64,000 nucleotides of DNA from Spirochaetota bacterium (lineage in GTDB: Bacteria; Spirochaetota; Spirochaetia; Treponematales; UBA12059): positions 584,884 through 648,883 of the forward strand of contig JAKLDN010000001.1 in the NCBI GenBank assembly GCA_022703505.1, read 5' to 3'. A program made the translations under genes and the position numbers. Below are positions 17,449-24,850 of this stretch, one piece after another (the first letter of the stretch is position 1; every line of letters begins with the position of its first letter). Under the pieces are notes generated by a model. The model did no database searches. It had not been told where the DNA came from and saw only the letters and a list, made by a program, of their open reading frames with translations.

Positions 17449-18315
17449 TCACTTCCATACGTACTTCACGAACTTGACGGTGGGCTCCTTGGAGATCTCC
17501 TGGGCCGAGCCGTCGTAGCTCTTCACGTTGGTCCAGCCCATCTGCTGGGTCAGGATCCACCACCAGGCGGTGCACAGGACGCCGGAATCGCAGTGGATGA
17601 TCATGGGCTTCTTGGGGCTGAGCTTGAGGGCCGCGACCATCTCCTCCAGCTCGGCCTTGGGCCGGACCATGCCGTCCTTGGTGATCCAGGCGGAAGGCAG
17701 GGAGTAGGCGCCGGGGATGTGGCCGAACTGGTCCACGAAGGCCTGCTTGGAAAGGCCGAAGTAGGTGTCGTAGGCGCGGGTATCCAGGATCTGGGCCTTC
17801 TTGAGGCCGGCCAGGACCTCGGCCTTGGTGGCGATGTAGGCGGGATTGAACTTGACCTCGAACTTGGTCTCGTCCCGGAACTCCATGCCCGTGGCGGTCG
17901 GCTTGCCGGCCTTGGTCCAGGCGGCGTAGCCCCCGTCCAGGACCGCGACGTCGGCGACGCCCGCGTAGACCAGGGTCCAGGCGGCCCGGGTGACCCAGGC
18001 GAAGCGGGAGCCGTCGGTCTCCACCACGACGACCTTGGAGTCCGCGGAAATGCCCGCCTCGGCGATCAGCTCGGCGAGCTCGTCCGCGGCGGGGACCTCG
18101 TTGGACAGGTTGTCCTTGGCAACGTAGAGCCCCTGGAGGCTGACGGCGCCGGGGATGTGACCGGCCCGGTATTCGTCCAGCTTGCGCATGTCGACGACGA
18201 CGACCTTGGAGAGGTTGGCCGCCAACCAGTCCGCGGACACTACGGCGTCGATGCCCCGGGCGAAGGCCGGGACGGTCAGGGCCAGGACAAGCAGGATGAG
18301 CACGGCTTTCTTCAT
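17449..18315 (-). CDS. Exported two-domain rhodanese (thiosulfate sulfurtransferase-like)
   Basis: 288 residues with a signal peptide (MKKAVLILLVLALTVPAFA, cleavage after AFA), so it acts in the periplasm. Two rhodanese domains: residues about 25-135 (VVVDMRKLDEYRAGHIPGA, with VVVVETDGSRFA where the active-site loop would be, no Cys) and about 155-285. The second has ILDTRAYDTYFG and the loop HCDSGVLCTA with the candidate catalytic cysteine. An inactive first and active second domain is the usual pattern. It follows the multihaem cytochrome by 79 nt. A sulfur- or selenium-handling role with that cytochrome is inferred from the pairing, which resembles ExtH/ExtKL of Geobacter. Confidence 0.88.
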   Translation of the reverse strand: MKKAVLILLVLALTVPAFARGIDAVVSADWLAANLSKVVVVDMRKLDEYRAGHIPGAVSLQGLYVAKDNLSNEVPAADELAELIAEAGISADSKVVVVETDGSRFAWVTRAAWTLVYAGVADVAVLDGGYAAWTKAGKPTATGMEFRDETKFEVKFNPAYIATKAEVLAGLKKAQILDTRAYDTYFGLSKQAFVDQFGHIPGAYSLPSAWITKDGMVRPKAELEEMVAALKLSPKKPMIIHCDSGVLCTAWWWILTQQMGWTNVKSYDGSAQEISKEPTVKFVKYVWK

Positions 18316-18345
18316 ACGATAATCTCCTTGCGATCGATTGCGTTC

Positions 18346-18382
18346 CCGGGTCCGCCGGCGGCTCGAAGCCGCCGGCTCCCGG
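18346..18382. repeat. Intercistronic hairpin between cytochrome and rhodanese genes
   Basis: Strong GC hairpin (CCGGGNNCCGCCGGCGGC paired with its complement, loop TCGA-like) in the 79-nt gap. No T-tract follows, so it is more likely an mRNA processing or stability element than a terminator. Confidence 0.6.
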
Positions 18383-18394
18383 AACCCCCTATCC

Positions 18395-19621
18395 TCAGGG
18401 GATGAGGTCCAGGTTCTTCTTGCTGCTCCCCGGGGGAAGCATCTTGGCCTCCAGGTAGTACAAGCCTTCCTGGTGGCAGGTGTTGCAGTCCCGGGTGCGG
18501 TCCGTCCGCTTGGCGATGTTGTGGGGCACGGTGTTCCAGTAGTTGGGCAGGGCGTCGAAGTTGGCCTGGGCGATGCCCGCCTTCTGGAAGGTGTCCCGCA
18601 CGGTGGGGATCAAGCGGAGGGTCGTCAGCTCCTTCAGGTTCCGGGGATTCTTTCCCAGCACGATGGCCGGGCTGGAACGGGCCCCTTCCCCGAGGTGGCA
18701 GGACGAGCACTGCCGGTAGGAGCTGGCGGTGTGGCAGGCCGAGCAGGACACGCGGCCGTCGTGAGTCTCGTGGGTCTGCTTGGTACTGTCCTTGCCCAGG
18801 TACTCCAGGGGATGGCAGGTCACGCAGGAAGGCTTGACGGCGACTTTAGTCCTGTCCGGATAGGCCTTCCCGTCCCCGTGGAACTGCTCCGCCGGGTGGC
18901 AATCCGCGCAGGTCATGCCCTTGCGGTAGTGCACGTCCGGGGTTCCGCCGTACTCGCCGGTGAACTCGGGATAGACCCGGCCGCCGTGGCAGAGGGCGCA
19001 GGTCTTGCTCTCGTCCTTCCGCGCGAACTGGTGGCCGTTCATGAGACCGAGGTTCACCCCCGACACGACGGGGCTCTTCACGTGGCAGTCCCCGCAGGAG
19101 GCGTGGCAGCTCCGGCAGGACTGCTCGAAGACCTTGGCGTCGAAGGTCTTCTTCTCCGCCTCCGAGAACCGTCCCGATACGCCGTGCTTCATCCCCGCCG
19201 CCGTGTAATGCAGCGAAAGGGTGTAGTTCTTGGCGATCTCGGGGTGACAGGTTCCGCAGGCGGCCTCAGGATCGTCCGACGGGCGGTCGATCAGGCCCGC
19301 ATGGGCGGCCTTCTGGTCCTTCGCCGCGGCGTTGCCCTTGTGGCAGGAGGTGCATTCGTTTTGTAAATGAGGGTCCCGGGCTATGAGGTCCTTAGAGACC
19401 ACGAAGCCCATGTAATAATCCGCCCGAACCGGGGGAGGGGGACCCGCTCACCCTTCCCCTTCTTCGGCCCCGCCGATCTTTGGCGGCGCGACGAGCTTCT
19501 GCATGGTCGCGGGATCGCCGTGGCAATCCACGCAGCTCGACGCCGCGTGCGCGCAAAGGGCGCCCGCGCCGAAGAACGCGACCAGGAGCAGGGCCCGTGC
19601 GGAGGTCGAATTATTCGCCAT
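18395..19621 (-). CDS. Multihaem c-type cytochrome, predicted selenoprotein (in-frame UGA at codon 58)
   Basis: Read from the ATG at 19621, which has AAAGGAGG six nt upstream, this is 408 residues. A signal peptide (residues 1-26, ARALLLVAFFGAGALCAHA) is followed by haem motif CVDCH (30-34). The only in-frame stop is the TGA at 19450-19448 (codon 58), in EGEG-U-AGPPPP, and the frame continues to the stop at 18395. Ten further CxxCH motifs follow: CTSCH, CGTCH, CRSCH, CGDCH, CALCH, CADCH, CVTCH, CSACH, CSSCH, CNTCH, giving eleven. The ATG at 19411 has no ribosome binding site and would give a cytochrome without export signal. Neighbours are resB/ccsA, rhodanese and sel genes. The architecture recalls Geobacter ExtKL; the function, perhaps selenium or tellurium oxyanion or extracellular electron transfer, is inference. 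Confidence 0.85.
19420..19450 (-). promoter_or_regulatory. Candidate bacterial SECIS element after UGA
   Basis: In the mRNA the UGA (19450-19448) is followed after 17 nt by a small hairpin: CCCCC, loop GGUUC, GGG-C-GG with one bulged C. The apical GGU lies at about the distance from UGA seen in E. coli fdhF (18 nt). An unpaired U sits just 5' of the stem. The G/C-rich surroundings allow alternative folds, for example GGGGAAGGG with CCCCCUCCCC placing UGA in the loop. Confidence 0.55.
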
Positions 19622-19691
19622 GGAACCTCCTTTCCTTCGTCTCGGGGCCCGGGACGACGCATCCGCGCGCCCGGGAAACCCCGGCGAATAG

Positions 19692-19743
19692 ATTATAGTC
19701 GCAGGGGGGAATTGAGTAAAGATATAAAAATATATTTTTATAT
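19692..19743. promoter_or_regulatory. Divergent promoter region with AT-rich palindrome
   Basis: The 197 nt between the cytochrome and resB are far AT-richer than their surroundings. A perfect 22-bp palindrome of A/T only lies at 19722-19743, an operator candidate shared by both directions. For the minus strand, TATAAT is at 19692-19697 with a weak TTTACT-like -35 about 17 nt upstream. I do not recognise the palindrome as an FNR, Fur or NarL site. Confidence 0.5.
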
Positions 19744-19764
19744 ATATTACTAAATCGCTTTCTC

Positions 19765-19793
19765 TTGACAGCCCTCCGGGCGCCCTCTATCCT
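19765..19793 (+). promoter_or_regulatory. Sigma-70 promoter for resB-ccsA
   Basis: TTGACA at 19765-19770, spacer of 17 nt, TATCCT at 19788-19793. Initiation near 19800 leaves a 5' leader of about 20 nt before the GTG of resB. This also argues against the upstream in-frame ATG at 19765 being a start. Confidence 0.7.
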
Positions 19794-19818
19794 GGGGTCC
19801 TTCCGGAGGAACCGCCCC

Positions 19819-20769
19819 GTGAACGACCTATTCCGACGCCTCAAGTCCGTCCGCCTGGCCATCGGACTGATCGCCTACCTAACCGTCGCGAGCATCCTGG
19901 CCACCCTGGTGCCCCAGGGCGCCGCCCCGGAGGAATACCGGTCCCTCTACCCCGGCCCCCTGGCGGACCTGATCCTCCAGACCGGCTTCGACCGATTTTT
20001 CACTTCGATCCTGCTCTTCCTCCTTCCGGCGTTCCTCTTCTTCGCCAACCTCTCGGCCTGCACGGTGGACCGATTCGTCCGGGAGATCCGGAAGAAGGGT
20101 CCCCGCCGGCACGGTCCGGACGTCCTACACCTGGGGCTCATGCTCCTGGCCGTGGGGGCCGTCCTCTCGGCCTCCCTGCACCGGGAGGAGACCATGACCC
20201 TGGTGCCGGGCAGCCGGGTCAACCTCCCCGACGGGGCGGTGCTCTCCCTTACGGACTTCCGGTTCGAACGGTACGAGGACGGACGCCCCAAGGCCTGGAC
20301 CAGCGTCCTCGACCTCGCGGACAAGGACGGGAAGCCGATCAAGGAAAAGTTCGAACTTAGGGTGAACACCCCCCTCCGGTACGGGGGCTTCACCTTCTAC
20401 CAGGCGTCCTACACCCCCTACCCGGTCCTGGAGCTCCGGAGCCGGGACGGCCGGGGCGTGGAGCTCTATCCCGGGGAGGAGATCGAGCTGGGGGACACGA
20501 CGTACTATTTCATGGCCCTGACCGGGGAACCCCGGGCGGCGGACACCCGGGCGGTGATCCGGGTGGACGACGGCCGGGCGCCCGCGGTCCTGCGGGCGGC
20601 CCCCGGGGACCGGGCCGGGGACCTGGAAGTGGCCGGGTTCAAGGAGGAGCTGGCCACGGGGATCCAGGCGGTCCGGGATCCGGGCTACGCCCTGGTCCTC
20701 CCGGCCATGATCCTGGTAGCCCTGGGCACGGCCCTCACGTTCATCCGGAAGATCAAGGAGGGAGTATGA
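19819..20769 (+). CDS. resB: ResB/Ccs1-type cytochrome c biogenesis protein
   Basis: Membrane component of system II cytochrome c maturation, working with CcsA to deliver and attach haem outside the membrane. 316 residues, shorter than the 450-600 of many ResB proteins. Membrane segments lie near residues 15-35 (IAYLTVASILATLVPQG), 58-80 and 110-130, followed by a soluble domain with TDFRFERYEDGRPKAW and GGFTFYQASYTPYPVLEL, and a last helix near the C-terminus. GTG start with CGGAGG upstream. It shares a divergent promoter region with the multihaem cytochrome it presumably matures. Confidence 0.88.
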   Translation: MNDLFRRLKSVRLAIGLIAYLTVASILATLVPQGAAPEEYRSLYPGPLADLILQTGFDRFFTSILLFLLPAFLFFANLSACTVDRFVREIRKKGPRRHGPDVLHLGLMLLAVGAVLSASLHREETMTLVPGSRVNLPDGAVLSLTDFRFERYEDGRPKAWTSVLDLADKDGKPIKEKFELRVNTPLRYGGFTFYQASYTPYPVLELRSRDGRGVELYPGEEIELGDTTYYFMALTGEPRAADTRAVIRVDDGRAPAVLRAAPGDRAGDLEVAGFKEELATGIQAVRDPGYALVLPAMILVALGTALTFIRKIKEGV

Positions 20770-21566
20770 CTTTCGCGGGCATCCTGGGTACGACGGCGTT
20801 CATCCTGTTCCTGGCGGCCGCGGCGGTACAGACGGTCTGGCTGTTCCGCAGGGACGGGAAGCCCGATCCGGTTTCCCATTGGACCCTCCTGGCCGCCGCT
20901 CTGATCCTTGTAGCCGACCTGGTCGTCCGCTCCCTGGAAACCCGCTTCGTGGCCCTGACCAGCACCTACGAGTCCCTGCTCTTCTACGCGGCGGCGATAG
21001 CCCTGATGCTCTTCGCGTACCGTATCCAGAGGAAGCTGAGCTACCGGCCCCTGGTGGCCTTCGGTTCCACCTTCACGGCGATCATCCTCCTGGCCGTCGC
21101 CTCCTCCCCCCTGATCCCCAAGGCGGCCCTTCCCCCCATCCCGGCCCTCCAGTCGGGGTGGCTGCTGCTGCACGTGTCCTTCTCCTTCATCGGGGAGGCC
21201 TTCTTCGCGGCCAGCTTCGTGTCCGCCCTGGCCTTCCTGTTCACCAAGGACGAGGCCCGGCGCCTGGACCTGGACCGGATCACCTACACGGCCATAGCCG
21301 TGGGGTACCCGATCTTCACGGCGGGAGCCCTGGCCTTCGGGGCCATCTGGGCCGAGCAGGCCTGGGGACGGTGGTGGAGCTGGGATCCCAAGGAGACCTG
21401 GGCCCTGGTGACCTGGCTGGTCTACACGATCTACCTGCACGTCCGCCTCATCCTGAAGCGCAAGGACTCCTGGCCTTCCATCCTGGCGGTGGCCGGGTTC
21501 CTGTGCACGGTGTTCACCTTCTTCGGGGTGAACTACCTCCTGCCCGGCCTGCACAGTTACGGCTAA
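20766..21566 (+). CDS. ccsA: CcsA/CcmC-type haem handling protein, system II cytochrome c biogenesis
   Basis: 266 residues with about eight membrane segments and the haem-binding signature WGRWWSWDPKETWALVTW (WWD motif) near residue 200. His residues for haem ligation lie in FGVNYLLPGLHSYG and HVSFSFIGEA. It overlaps the resB stop codon by 4 nt (ATGA), giving translational coupling. Together the pair form the synthetase that attaches haem to CxxCH motifs in the periplasm. Confidence 0.92.
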   Translation: MTFAGILGTTAFILFLAAAAVQTVWLFRRDGKPDPVSHWTLLAAALILVADLVVRSLETRFVALTSTYESLLFYAAAIALMLFAYRIQRKLSYRPLVAFGSTFTAIILLAVASSPLIPKAALPPIPALQSGWLLLHVSFSFIGEAFFAASFVSALAFLFTKDEARRLDLDRITYTAIAVGYPIFTAGALAFGAIWAEQAWGRWWSWDPKETWALVTWLVYTIYLHVRLILKRKDSWPSILAVAGFLCTVFTFFGVNYLLPGLHSYG

Positions 21567-21567
21567 G

Positions 21568-21595
21568 CGTCCGGCGGGCTTCTGCCCGCCGGACG
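21568..21595 (+). terminator. Hairpin after ccsA
   Basis: Perfect CGTCCGGCGGGC / GCCCGCCGGACG hairpin starting two nt after the ccsA stop, followed by a smaller GGAAGC/GCTTCC hairpin. There is no T-tract, so termination is probable but not certain. Confidence 0.55.
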
Positions 21596-21686
21596 GCACG
21601 GAAGCTTCGCTTCCGCGATCCTCAGGAACCGACCTCGAGGCAAGGCCCGTAGAATTCTGCATACATTTTCTGACAAAATCGATAAT

Positions 21687-21715
21687 TGACGGATCGGAAA
21701 TCAGGACATATACTC
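21687..21715 (+). promoter_or_regulatory. Sigma-70 promoter for dctPQM
   Basis: TTGACG at 21687-21692, 17-nt spacer, TATACT at 21710-21715, about 28 nt before the dctP start. Confidence 0.7.
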
Positions 21716-21743
21716 AATGTCTTCACGTTACCAGGAGGTACTC

Positions 21744-22784
21744 ATGTCTCGCAGAACCCTGACCGCCATCGTCGCGGCCCTCGTACTTCTCCCGTCCCTG
21801 GCCTTCGGGCAGACCTACACCCTCAAGCTCGCGCACCTGAATCCGCAGAATCCCTTCGAGGTGGCTTCCGCGGCCATGGCCGAGGTCTTCAAGAGCGAAG
21901 TCGAAGCCAACTCCAACGGCCGGATCAAGGTCGAACTCTATCCCAACGGCGTCCTGGGCAAGGAACCCGAGACCATGATCCAGGTCAAGTCCGGGGTCGT
22001 CCAGTCCTACATCTCCTCCTCCGGAGGCATCGCCCAGTTCTATCCCCTCATCGACGTGACCAACATGCCCTTCGCCTTCTCCAGCTACAACGTGGGCTAC
22101 AAGGTCTACGACGGCGCCTTCGGCCAGGCCCTGGCCAAGGACATCGAGGCCAAGGCGGGCTTCAAGGTCCTGGGCTTCGGGGAATCCGGCGGCTTCTTCG
22201 CCATCACCAACTCCAAGAAGCCGATCAAGAGCCCGGCGGACATGCGGGGCATCAAGCTCCGCACCATGGCCCTGCCCCTGCACCAGGAGATCGTGAAGGC
22301 CCTGGGCGCCTCCCCGACCACCGTGGCCTGGGCCGAGGTCTACACCTCCCTGCAGACCGGAGTCGTGGACGGCCAGATGAACCCCATCTCCATCATCGCC
22401 ATGGCCAAGTTCCAGGAAGTCCAGAAGTACATCACCCTGACGAACCACCTCTACGCCCCCTACGTCTGGGTCATCAACCCCAAGTTCTTCAACGACCTCC
22501 CCGCGGACCTCAAGGCCGTCGTGACCGACGCCGCCCGCACGGGCCTCCTGGCCGGCCGGGGCCTGTCCCGCATCATCGACGCCAGCGACAAGGGACTCCC
22601 GACCCTGGCCACCAAGATGGAGGTCTACGTCCCCACCACCGCCGAGATGAAGCAGTTCCGGGACGCCACCATGCCCGCGGCCCGCAAGTTCATGTCGGAC
22701 AAGTACAAAAAGGAAGGCGAGAACTGGGTGGACCAGTTCTACAAGGCCATCGAGCAGGCGGAGAAGGAGCTGGCCGGGAAGTGA
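21744..22784 (+). CDS. dctP: TRAP transporter solute-binding protein
   Basis: Periplasmic receptor of a tripartite ATP-independent transporter, usually for C4-dicarboxylates or other carboxylates. 346 residues with a signal peptide (residues 1-20, ending LAFG). Family segments: YTLKLAHLNPQNPFE, GRIKVELYPNGVLGKEPE, GFKVLGFGESGGFFAITNSKKPIKSPADMRGIKLR with the Arg that binds the substrate carboxylate, and TVAWAEVYTSLQTGVVDGQMNP. ATG at 21744 has AGGAGGT upstream; the upstream ATG at 21717 overlaps the promoter. The substrate cannot be read from sequence. Confidence 0.93.
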   Translation: MSRRTLTAIVAALVLLPSLAFGQTYTLKLAHLNPQNPFEVASAAMAEVFKSEVEANSNGRIKVELYPNGVLGKEPETMIQVKSGVVQSYISSSGGIAQFYPLIDVTNMPFAFSSYNVGYKVYDGAFGQALAKDIEAKAGFKVLGFGESGGFFAITNSKKPIKSPADMRGIKLRTMALPLHQEIVKALGASPTTVAWAEVYTSLQTGVVDGQMNPISIIAMAKFQEVQKYITLTNHLYAPYVWVINPKFFNDLPADLKAVVTDAARTGLLAGRGLSRIIDASDKGLPTLATKMEVYVPTTAEMKQFRDATMPAARKFMSDKYKKEGENWVDQFYKAIEQAEKELAGK

Positions 22785-22813
22785 CCCGGGCCCTGATCCT
22801 ACGAATTAAAAAA

Positions 22814-22844
22814 GGGACGGCGCCCGGACTTCGGGTGCCGTCCC
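22814..22844 (+). terminator. Hairpin between dctP and dctQ
   Basis: GGGACGGC..GCCGTCCC hairpin (stem of about 13 bp, loop ACTT-like) preceded by six A and followed by TTGTCTTG. Partial termination here would make the binding protein more abundant than the membrane subunits, a common arrangement. Confidence 0.65.
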
Positions 22845-22886
22845 TTGTCTTGTACGGCCGGGCCCGGGGCCCGGAAAGGAAGCGCG

Positions 22887-23423
22887 ATGAACTCTGACTC
22901 CGGCGGACCGGGAGCCGCCCTGGAACGGATCTCCCGGGGGGTGGACGCCCTGGCCAGCGCGATCTGCGCGGTCTTCTTCGGCGCCATGACGGCGGCGGTG
23001 CTCACGGGGGTGTTCTTCCGGTACATCCTGAATTCCCCCCTGTCCTGGACCGAGGAGGTCAGCCGCTACCTCATGATCTGGGGCGCCTCGGTGGGGATCT
23101 CCCTGGGGATCCGTGCGGACGAGCACGTGGGGCTCACCATCCTGCTGGACTCCATCAAGTCCCGGGCCGTCCGCATGGTGTTCCATACGGTCATCTTCAT
23201 CCTGGTCCTCGGGTTCCTGGGGATCCTCTTCCTCTACTCCGTCCGCATGGCCCTGGACGCCCGGTACATGCAGACCCAGGCCCTGGGAGTTCCGATGTAC
23301 GTGGCCTACGCGGCCGTTCCCGTCTCCTCGGCCCTGGCGGCGGTCCAGCTCGCCCTCATGTACGGCCTCAAGGCCGTCCGGGGGGACCAGCAGCACCGGG
23401 ACCTGAAGATCCTCGACATCTAG
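22887..23423 (+). CDS. dctQ: TRAP transporter small membrane subunit
   Basis: 178 residues with four membrane helices. Typical DctQ text: GVFFRYILNSPLSWTEEVSRYLMIWGASVGISLGIRADEHVGL. The ATG at 22887 has GGAAAGGA upstream. It lies 10 nt upstream of dctM. Confidence 0.92.
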   Translation: MNSDSGGPGAALERISRGVDALASAICAVFFGAMTAAVLTGVFFRYILNSPLSWTEEVSRYLMIWGASVGISLGIRADEHVGLTILLDSIKSRAVRMVFHTVIFILVLGFLGILFLYSVRMALDARYMQTQALGVPMYVAYAAVPVSSALAAVQLALMYGLKAVRGDQQHRDLKILDI

Positions 23424-23433
23424 GAGGGCGGAT

Positions 23434-24717
23434 ATGTTCCTATCCATCGTCATCGTGTTCTTCGCCCTCCTGGCCATCGGGGTGCCCATCGGGTTCACCC
23501 TGGGCCTCTCGGGCATCCTCGGGCTCTACCTCATGGGATCGGGGGTCACCCTCTTCTCCATGGCGCCCCTGCAGTACTTCTCCGGCCTGGACATGTTCAC
23601 CCTCATGGCCATGCCCTTCTTCATCTTCGCCGGCGAGATAATGAACAAGGGCGGCATCACCCAGAGGCTGGTGCGCTTCTCGAACATCCTGGCCGGCAAC
23701 ATCCGGGGCGGACTGGCCCACGCCAACATCATAGCCAGCGTCTTCTTCGCCGGGATGACCGGGGCCGCCGTGTCCGACACCGCCGCCATCGGCACCATGC
23801 TGATCCCGGCCATGAAGGACGACGGCTACGACCTGGACTTCTCCGCGGCCGTCACCGCCGCGTCCTCCATCATCGGCCCCACGATCCCGCCCTCGAACAT
23901 GATGGTCATCTACGGATCCCTCATGAACGTGTCCATCGCGGGGCTCTTCGCTGCGGGATTCCTGCCGGGCCTGGTCCTGGCGGCCCTCCTCATGGTCATG
24001 ACCGCCTATCTCTCGTGGAAACGCGGCTATCCCAAGGGCTTGAAGACCACCTTCAAGGAGAAGATCCTGGGCTTCAAGGACGCGATCATCCCCCTCCTGA
24101 TGCCGGTCATCATCCTGGGCGGGATCCTCTCCGGGATCTTCACCCCCACCGAGGCCGCCGCCGTGGCGGTGTTCTACGCCATGATCGTCGGGTTCTTCGT
24201 GCTTAAGACCATCACCCCGAAGGACCTGGTCCCCATGCTGATCAAGACCGCCCGGATCACGGGATCCGTATTCCTGATCATCGGGGCGGCGGGCATCCTG
24301 TCCTGGGTCCTGGCGATCAACCAGGTGCCCCAGGCCATCGCGGCCTTCCTCTTGGAGACCACGGGGAATCCCAAGATCATCCTGCTTCTGATCCTGATCC
24401 TGATGCTGATCGTGGGGATGTTCATGGACATCGCGGCGGCCCTGATCATCCTGGGGCCGATCCTGCACCCCATCGCGATGTCCATCGGAATGGCGCCCAT
24501 CCACTTCGGGATCGTCATGGTCCTGTCCCTGAACATAGCCCTGATGACACCCCCCGTGGGGGCCTGCCTCTTCGTGGCCTGCTCGATCTCCAAGCTGTCC
24601 CTCTGGCAGCTGTCCAAGGCCATCTGGCCCTACATCATCATGGAGGTACTGGCCCTGTTCATCGTGGCCTACGTCCCGGAGATCTCGCTCTTCCTGCCGA
24701 GGCTCTTCGGGTTCTAG
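23434..24717 (+). CDS. dctM: TRAP transporter large membrane subunit
   Basis: 427 residues, about 12 membrane helices, the sodium-coupled translocation subunit. Motifs: MPFFIFAGEIMNKGG, MTGAAVSDTAAIGTMLIPAM, IGPTIPPSNMMVIYG and LMTPPVGACLFVACSIS. AGGAGGG precedes the ATG. Its TAG stop codon is the first triplet of the palindrome that follows. Confidence 0.94.
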   Translation: MFLSIVIVFFALLAIGVPIGFTLGLSGILGLYLMGSGVTLFSMAPLQYFSGLDMFTLMAMPFFIFAGEIMNKGGITQRLVRFSNILAGNIRGGLAHANIIASVFFAGMTGAAVSDTAAIGTMLIPAMKDDGYDLDFSAAVTAASSIIGPTIPPSNMMVIYGSLMNVSIAGLFAAGFLPGLVLAALLMVMTAYLSWKRGYPKGLKTTFKEKILGFKDAIIPLLMPVIILGGILSGIFTPTEAAAVAVFYAMIVGFFVLKTITPKDLVPMLIKTARITGSVFLIIGAAGILSWVLAINQVPQAIAAFLLETTGNPKIILLLILILMLIVGMFMDIAAALIILGPILHPIAMSIGMAPIHFGIVMVLSLNIALMTPPVGACLFVACSISKLSLWQLSKAIWPYIIMEVLALFIVAYVPEISLFLPRLFGF

Positions 24718-24850
24718 CAGGTTGTTGAAATGCACGAGGCATTTCAACAACCTGCTATGCAATTGCTCGGGAACCTTACGGTTCTCTGCGCAATTGCGAC
24801 AGTAAGGTAGTGTTGAAAAAGGCTCTATAGCCTTTTTCAACACCCTGTTA
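24715..24850. repeat. Triple palindrome between convergent genes, containing both stop codons
   Basis: Three hairpins: 24715-24757 (TAGCAGGTTGTTGAAATGC and its complement), a middle one with GCAATTG/CAATTGC arms and an inner GAACC/GGTTC, and 24810-24843 (GTGTTGAAAAAGGC and its complement). The dctM stop (24715-24717) opens the first hairpin. The stop of the opposite gene (24848-24850) lies just beyond the third. Presumably it acts as a bidirectional terminator. Confidence 0.75.

Noticed and set aside
18395..19411. Ten-haem cytochrome starting at the ATG at 19411
   Set aside because: No ribosome binding site and no export signal, whereas the frame upstream has both plus an eleventh haem motif; the intervening TGA is better explained as selenocysteine.
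19765..19818. N-terminal extension of ResB from an ATG at 19765
   Set aside because: It overlaps a near-consensus promoter, and a GTG at 19819 has a good ribosome binding site and matches the expected N-terminus.
24715..24850. Insertion sequence ends
   Set aside because: No transposase gene or target duplication is visible; the structures are short palindromes only.
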